Below are positions 59,967-64,000 of a stretch of DNA of 64,000 bases, piece by piece; position 1 is the first letter of the stretch, and every line of letters begins with the position of its first letter. The translations under genes were made by a program, and so were the position numbers. The notes beneath the pieces are model-generated. The model saw nothing but the letters and a program-made list of their open reading frames with translations. It was not told the DNA's origin and did not search any database. This DNA comes from JAYPHU01 sp964611435 (lineage in GTDB: Bacteria; Pseudomonadota; Alphaproteobacteria; Rhodospirillales; UBA2165). The stretch lies in NCBI GenBank assembly GCA_964611435.1, contig CAZSXT010000008.1, forward strand, positions 1 to 64,000, given 5' to 3'.

Positions 59967-61202
59967 ATGAAATCGACAAAATTCGAGGCGCTCGGCCTGT
60001 CCGAGCCCCTGCTCCGTGCATTGCGGGGCGAAAACTATGATCAGCCGACACCGATCCAGGCGCAAGCCATCCCGCACTTGCTTGAGGGCCGGGACCTTTT
60101 AGGGATCGCCCAAACCGGCACCGGCAAGACCGCCGCCTTCGGACTGCCCATTCTTCAGGAACTCGCCGAGAACTGGGAACGACCTGCCCCCGGAAAACCC
60201 CTGAGCGTTATTCTCGCGCCGACACGCGAACTGGCGATCCAGATCGGAGAATCCCTCAAAGCCCTGGGCCGCCACACGCCGGTCCGCCACACCGTCATTT
60301 TCGGCGGCGTCAGCCAGAAGCCCCAGGTGGCGGCGCTTAGAAAAGGGGTGGACATCGTCGTCGCCACGCCGGGCAGACTTCTTGATCTCATGAACCAAGG
60401 GCACATCAATCTGGAGGGCATTTGGCACTTTGTCTTGGATGAAGCCGACCGCATGCTGGACATGGGCTTCATCCATGATGTTCGAAAGATCGTTGCCGCC
60501 TTGCCGGCGGACCGCCAAACGCTGTTCTTTTCAGCGACAATGCCGCAATCGGTTGCCGGATTTGCCGGCAGCATCCTGAACAATCCGGTGCGGGTAGAAG
60601 TCACGCCGCAATCCACGCCGGTTGAACGTATCGATCAAGGCGTCTATTTCGTGGCGGCCGCGGACAAAAAGAACTTGCTGATCGACGTGCTCAACGATGA
60701 GCATCTGGACCGGGTGATCGTCTTCACCCGGACCAAGCATCGCGCCAACCGAGTTGCCGAACAACTCGGCAGGGCCAGCGTCTCCGCCGAAGCCATTCAC
60801 GGCAATAAATCACAGGGCGCCCGGCAGAACGCATTGCGTCGCTTTACCAACGGAAGCGTCCGGGTTCTTGTCGCGACCGATATTGCCGCCCGGGGCATCG
60901 ATATTCACGACGTCAGCCATGTTATCAACTTTGAACTTCCAAATGTCCCGGAGGATTATGTGCACCGGATCGGCCGCACGGCCCGGGCCGGCGCTTCGGG
61001 CACTGCTATCTCGCTGTGCGATCCCGGCGAACAAGCCTACCTGCGGTCGATCGAGCAACTGACAAAGCAACAGATCACCATACTGGGCGGTGAACCGTCG
61101 CAGCACGAACCGGCCAACAACAACCGGCGGCAACAAGGCAAACCGAAACGGCGGTCCGGCTCAAAACGACGAGGCGGCCAACAGAAACGCCGCGCCGCGT
61201 AG
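59967..61202 (+). CDS. DEAD-box RNA helicase (RhlE type)
   Basis: An ATP-dependent RNA helicase of 411 residues from the ATG at 59967. Motifs in order are the Q motif (FEALGLSEPLLRAL; QPTPIQAQAIP), motif I AQTGTGKT, Ia PTRELAIQ, II DEAD, III SAT, V ATDIAARGIDI and VI HRIGRTARAG. A basic, Asn/Arg/Lys-rich tail (about 40 residues) ends KRRGGQQKRRAA and should bind RNA. The short C-terminal extension and motif set fit RhlE. These enzymes act in cold response, ribosome assembly or RNA decay. Confidence 0.95.
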   Translation: MKSTKFEALGLSEPLLRALRGENYDQPTPIQAQAIPHLLEGRDLLGIAQTGTGKTAAFGLPILQELAENWERPAPGKPLSVILAPTRELAIQIGESLKALGRHTPVRHTVIFGGVSQKPQVAALRKGVDIVVATPGRLLDLMNQGHINLEGIWHFVLDEADRMLDMGFIHDVRKIVAALPADRQTLFFSATMPQSVAGFAGSILNNPVRVEVTPQSTPVERIDQGVYFVAAADKKNLLIDVLNDEHLDRVIVFTRTKHRANRVAEQLGRASVSAEAIHGNKSQGARQNALRRFTNGSVRVLVATDIAARGIDIHDVSHVINFELPNVPEDYVHRIGRTARAGASGTAISLCDPGEQAYLRSIEQLTKQQITILGGEPSQHEPANNNRRQQGKPKRRSGSKRRGGQQKRRAA

Positions 61203-61462
61203 CGGGCTCTAGAAAAGCAGCTTTGGACTAAAAAGAGGTCCGCTGAGCCGGCGGGTCTCTTGTCCGCCCTTGCCCCATGGCTGACCTAGGTCGAATTTGC
61301 AATTCCGCGGCCGGTTCCCTGCCGACGGAAAAACTGCTATCCGATGTCCGTTAAAGTGAATACGGTGATCCCCCTCGGCAGGTCGGATGCAATTTGAGTG
61401 CAATAACGTTTCTTAGCGATGTGAACCAAACAACGCATCGTGATTCTTTGCAGTGATACTTT

Positions 61463-63028
61463 ATGGACTTGAATATTGAGCATGCGCTGCAGCAGGGGGT
61501 TGCTGCACATAACCAAGGCAATCTCTCGGAAGCTGAAAGCTATTACCGAGCGATCTTAAAAGCTCAGCCGCAACATCCGGAAGCGTTGCACAATTTAGGA
61601 TTGATCGCCCTTTCAGCCAATCAATATGCGGCGGCACTGCCGCTGCTCAAGCGCGCTCTCGATACAAATTCTGAAATAGAACAGTTCTGGTGTAGCTACA
61701 TCTCTGCTCTTACCGCAGACAATCGACAGGAAAGTGCTGCGCGAGAGATTGAGGCCGCCAGAAGGAAAGGCTTCATCATTGAAATGCCGGGTGATCTGGG
61801 CTCACAGCAAATGCGGCCGGTTGGCGGAAGCACAACGCCTCGGTCTCAACTCGATGATATTTGGGAGCATTTTCAAAACGGACGGTATGACGCGGCGAAA
61901 TCGCTCGCAGACTCTGTCGTAACGCGCTTTCCCGACAATTCATTTATTTGGAAAATCCTGGGAGCTGTGAATGCAAAATTGGGACGAGCGGATGACGCGT
62001 TGATTGCCAATGAAAATGCTGTCCGCTTGGACCCTCTGAGTTCCGAGGCCCACTACAACCTGGCACTTAATCTGCAAGACAAGGGCAGGTTGGACGAGTC
62101 AGTGAGCAGCTACATCAAAGCGATTGACCTTAATCCGGAAGCGCTTGAACCATCATCCAATCTAATCAACTTGCTGACGACCTATGTCCCAGAGAAAGAA
62201 ATTTCCCATCCGATCGTCAAGGTTGATCGGGATATTAAGGAGAGTGGGTTAATGGCGATGACGCCAGACCCGATCTCTGACGACGCCGTCCTTCAACTCT
62301 TTAATAGATCCACGGATATCATAGAAAGCCACGACATCAACCCGAGAACGAATTTCTCTGAAATCTTCCGGCGCAATTCTGTTGATCTGAATTGCGAACG
62401 ACATCTGGCGATATTCGCTAGATCCAACATCATCCCCGAGTTTTGCTTTGGCTGCTACAAGGTTCAGGTAGAGCCGAGAACGTTGCTTGAACTGATGAAA
62501 CTATTCGTCGTTTTCGATCAGTTGAAACTTGCCGAAGATAATATCCGGAAATGCATGGTCGAAATCAGACCAAAAATTGCCGGGTTTTATAAAGGTCTCA
62601 TCTACTGCTCCAGCCCGGACGAGGCCTATCAGATCGCCGAGATGCTTGAAAAGATCGTCATCGAAAAAATATCGCCGGAACTGACTGCGTCGGTGAAAAG
62701 AGGATGTTCAGAATATCCGATTTCCTATCCTGAATATAAGGAGATTAATAAATCCGGGAAGCAACCCATGACCTATAACCAGGACTGGAAAGCGGTTGAG
62801 GACGAATACGATGCGATACATCCCTCTCAACAGGGTAAGACCATAAGACCGAGCCTTTCCGGTCTTAGCTTAAGCGATATCCTAATCATTCGTAATTGGA
62901 TCGATTACGCAAAAGGTATTGGAGATCCAAGCGCGCGATTGTTCAGCCAAAATGCCGTCTTGTCTCAGAAGATATTTGGCACCGCGAGAAAACGGTTGGA
63001 AACCTATCCGTGGAAAGAAGCGCGCTGA
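61463..63028 (+). CDS. TPR protein with uncharacterised C-terminal domain
   Basis: A 521-residue cytoplasmic protein. TPR units lie at about residues 4-70 (HNQGNLSEAESYYRAILKAQ; PEALHNLGLIALSANQYAAA) and 130-235 (FQNGRYDAAKSLADSVV; EAHYNLALNLQDKGRLDESV). The C-terminal 270 residues have no family that I recognise; they include RHLAIFARSNIIPEFCFGCY and IAGFYKGLIYCSSPDEAYQ. TPR proteins with such tails sometimes accompany sulfotransferases or glycosyltransferases, but none is adjacent. It starts 260 bases after the helicase gene and ends before an AT-rich gap. Confidence 0.75.
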   Translation: MDLNIEHALQQGVAAHNQGNLSEAESYYRAILKAQPQHPEALHNLGLIALSANQYAAALPLLKRALDTNSEIEQFWCSYISALTADNRQESAAREIEAARRKGFIIEMPGDLGSQQMRPVGGSTTPRSQLDDIWEHFQNGRYDAAKSLADSVVTRFPDNSFIWKILGAVNAKLGRADDALIANENAVRLDPLSSEAHYNLALNLQDKGRLDESVSSYIKAIDLNPEALEPSSNLINLLTTYVPEKEISHPIVKVDRDIKESGLMAMTPDPISDDAVLQLFNRSTDIIESHDINPRTNFSEIFRRNSVDLNCERHLAIFARSNIIPEFCFGCYKVQVEPRTLLELMKLFVVFDQLKLAEDNIRKCMVEIRPKIAGFYKGLIYCSSPDEAYQIAEMLEKIVIEKISPELTASVKRGCSEYPISYPEYKEINKSGKQPMTYNQDWKAVEDEYDAIHPSQQGKTIRPSLSGLSLSDILIIRNWIDYAKGIGDPSARLFSQNAVLSQKIFGTARKRLETYPWKEAR

Positions 63029-63376
63029 GAACGCGTCGGAGATGACCGGCTCCCAGAACGGCCACCCCCGCATTACGTGATTAAAAAATTATGTCAGGGC
63101 CATGCGCATATAGGGGCCAAAGACAGAAGGCAATCTCATACAACTTATTGCCACTATAAATTAAATTATCTAAAATGAATTGTAGTGAAAGTGAATGAAT
63201 ATGAAACTTTCACACAATATTGAGAATAATTATTACTTCCTATACTAGACCGACTTACATAGAGCAATGAATCAACGGGATCCCACCTTAACGTGGCTCA
63301 AATGTGGGCAGGTTTCAGTTTTATTTCCACGCTCCACCACCTGTTCGATAGGTTGTTGAAGGGCAGAGTATCCCAC
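63029..63376. promoter_or_regulatory. AT-rich region with a perfect inverted repeat before the second sensor gene
   Basis: No gene is seen in these 348 bases. GTGAAAGT (63185-63192) and ACTTTCAC (63206-63213) form an 8-bp perfect inverted repeat with a 13-base spacer, within strongly A+T-rich DNA (about 63110-63250). It may be an operator or a transcript hairpin. Confidence 0.35.
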
Positions 63377-64000
63377 ATGAGCCCTTTTAGAATACGGCCT
63401 ATCCGCTTGGTCGGGCATTCGGTTAAATGCACCTTGTTGGTCCTGGCCTTTTTCGCTTGGTTTTCTTCGGACGCGAAGGCGCAAACTCGACCGGACCCGA
63501 TTTTGGCGTCGGATCTAAATCTGACCGACGAAGAGAAATCCTGGCTGCATACTCATCCGGTTATCAAGATCGGCTTAGACAGCGGCTACGCCCCCTACAG
63601 CATGGTTGACAACAAAGGCCAGTTCGTCTTCATCGCGCCAGATTTTCTTCGCGTGCTTGAAAAGCGTCTCGGCATTGTTTTTGCCGAGATTCCCAATTTG
63701 ACTTGGCCGGAAATTTTAGACGGTGCGAAAAACAAATCCCTGGATGTCATCGCCACGGCGGTAAAAACCCCGGAACGGGAAGAGTTTTTATCGTTCTCTC
63801 AAATTTACCTCCCAACTCCCCTAGTCATCATGAGCCGTCGGGATGATGTGAGGATACGTAACGCCTCTGATTTGAATGGAAAACGGTTGGCTCTGGTCAG
63901 GGGTTACTTTTCCTCCGAGAGAGTTATCGCGGATCACCCCGGCGCTTTAAGAGTCATGGTTGACGATCCGTTGGCAGGATTGACCGCCGTCGCCGTGGGC
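63377..64000 (+). CDS. Solute-binding-type sensor protein, N-terminal part (runs off right edge)
   Basis: From the ATG at 63377 the frame stays open for 208 codons to the window end. A basic start and hydrophobic segment (VKCTLLVLAFFAWFS to DAKAQ) form a signal or anchor. A family-3 solute-binding domain follows: LTDEEKSWLHTHPVIKIGLD, APYSMVDNKGQFVFIAPDFL and NGKRLALVRGYFSSERVI. The order LT-EE-WL at the start is typical of receptor domains on GGDEF or histidine-kinase proteins, and matches the truncated sensor at 58483-59487. The output domain lies beyond the window. Confidence 0.8.
   Translation, partial: MSPFRIRPIRLVGHSVKCTLLVLAFFAWFSSDAKAQTRPDPILASDLNLTDEEKSWLHTHPVIKIGLDSGYAPYSMVDNKGQFVFIAPDFLRVLEKRLGIVFAEIPNLTWPEILDGAKNKSLDVIATAVKTPEREEFLSFSQIYLPTPLVIMSRRDDVRIRNASDLNGKRLALVRGYFSSERVIADHPGALRVMVDDPLAGLTAVAVG

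Overview
The window looks like a chromosomal segment of a moderately GC-rich alphaproteobacterium, probably near Rhodospirillales. The evidence is gene content: an acid-tailed gyrA, ssb and uvrA close together, trmFO, a yajC-secD-secF cluster followed by a Mth938-like (NDUFAF3-type) gene, an NDUFAF6-type squalene/phytoene-synthase-like gene, hydroxysqualene dehydroxylase (hpnE) and an HpnN-like transporter. No rRNA, CRISPR array or intact insertion sequence was seen; the only RNA gene is one tRNA-Lys(UUU).

Left arm (1-4.7 kb) is visibly more A+T-rich than the rest. It holds the start of an MBL-fold hydrolase running off the left edge, a His-rich exported protein, a HupE/UreJ-type membrane protein, a frameshifted TauE/SafE gene and three small unknown genes. 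The unknown genes lie between two near-identical 27-bp direct repeats, and the arm ends at tRNA-Lys. From 4.9 to 20 kb comes mostly housekeeping: coaD, gyrA, an MFS carrier with a TfoX-like gene, a glycosyltransferase, an alpha/beta hydrolase with a SirB1-type gene, ssb, DUF488, a PDR/VanB reductase, a second MFS carrier and uvrA. Two copies of a dispersed palindromic repeat are present.

The most coherent accessory region is 20.9-30.0 kb. It combines an MlaC/HpnM-like lipid-binding periplasmic protein, a flippase-like membrane protein, three CDP-alcohol phosphatidyltransferases (one lacking the last catalytic Asp), an HpnN-like MMPL/RND lipid exporter, a porin with an altered C-terminus, and a 2-aminoethylphosphonate:pyruvate aminotransferase (phnW). 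I infer a phosphonolipid (or other alcohol-headgroup lipid) synthesis and trafficking locus; the C-P bond-forming enzymes are not in the window.

From 30 to 41 kb there are many signs of decay and rearrangement: a nitronate monooxygenase gene with an in-frame stop, a NMO-peroxidase-LysR module bracketed by a duplicated and internally deleted copy of a neighbouring gene, a purK C-terminal remnant, and a long ankyrin/proline-rich gene split by an amber codon. A bipartite pentapeptide-repeat protein and trmFO lie here too, with DnaA-box-like sites behind trmFO.

From 41 to 54 kb are the NDUFAF6-like gene, hpnE, a 30-residue membrane peptide gene ahead of a PuuD-like membrane protein, a short flagellar-rod-like gene, and a long leftward run yajC-secD-secF-Mth938 that continues into three surface-glycosylation-type genes. 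From 54 to 64 kb are a LysR gene that looks leaderless, a MetE-like methyltransferase, a double truncation joining a sensor protein to a headless LysR gene, a transposase scrap, a DEAD-box helicase, a TPR protein, and a second solute-binding-type sensor running off the right edge.
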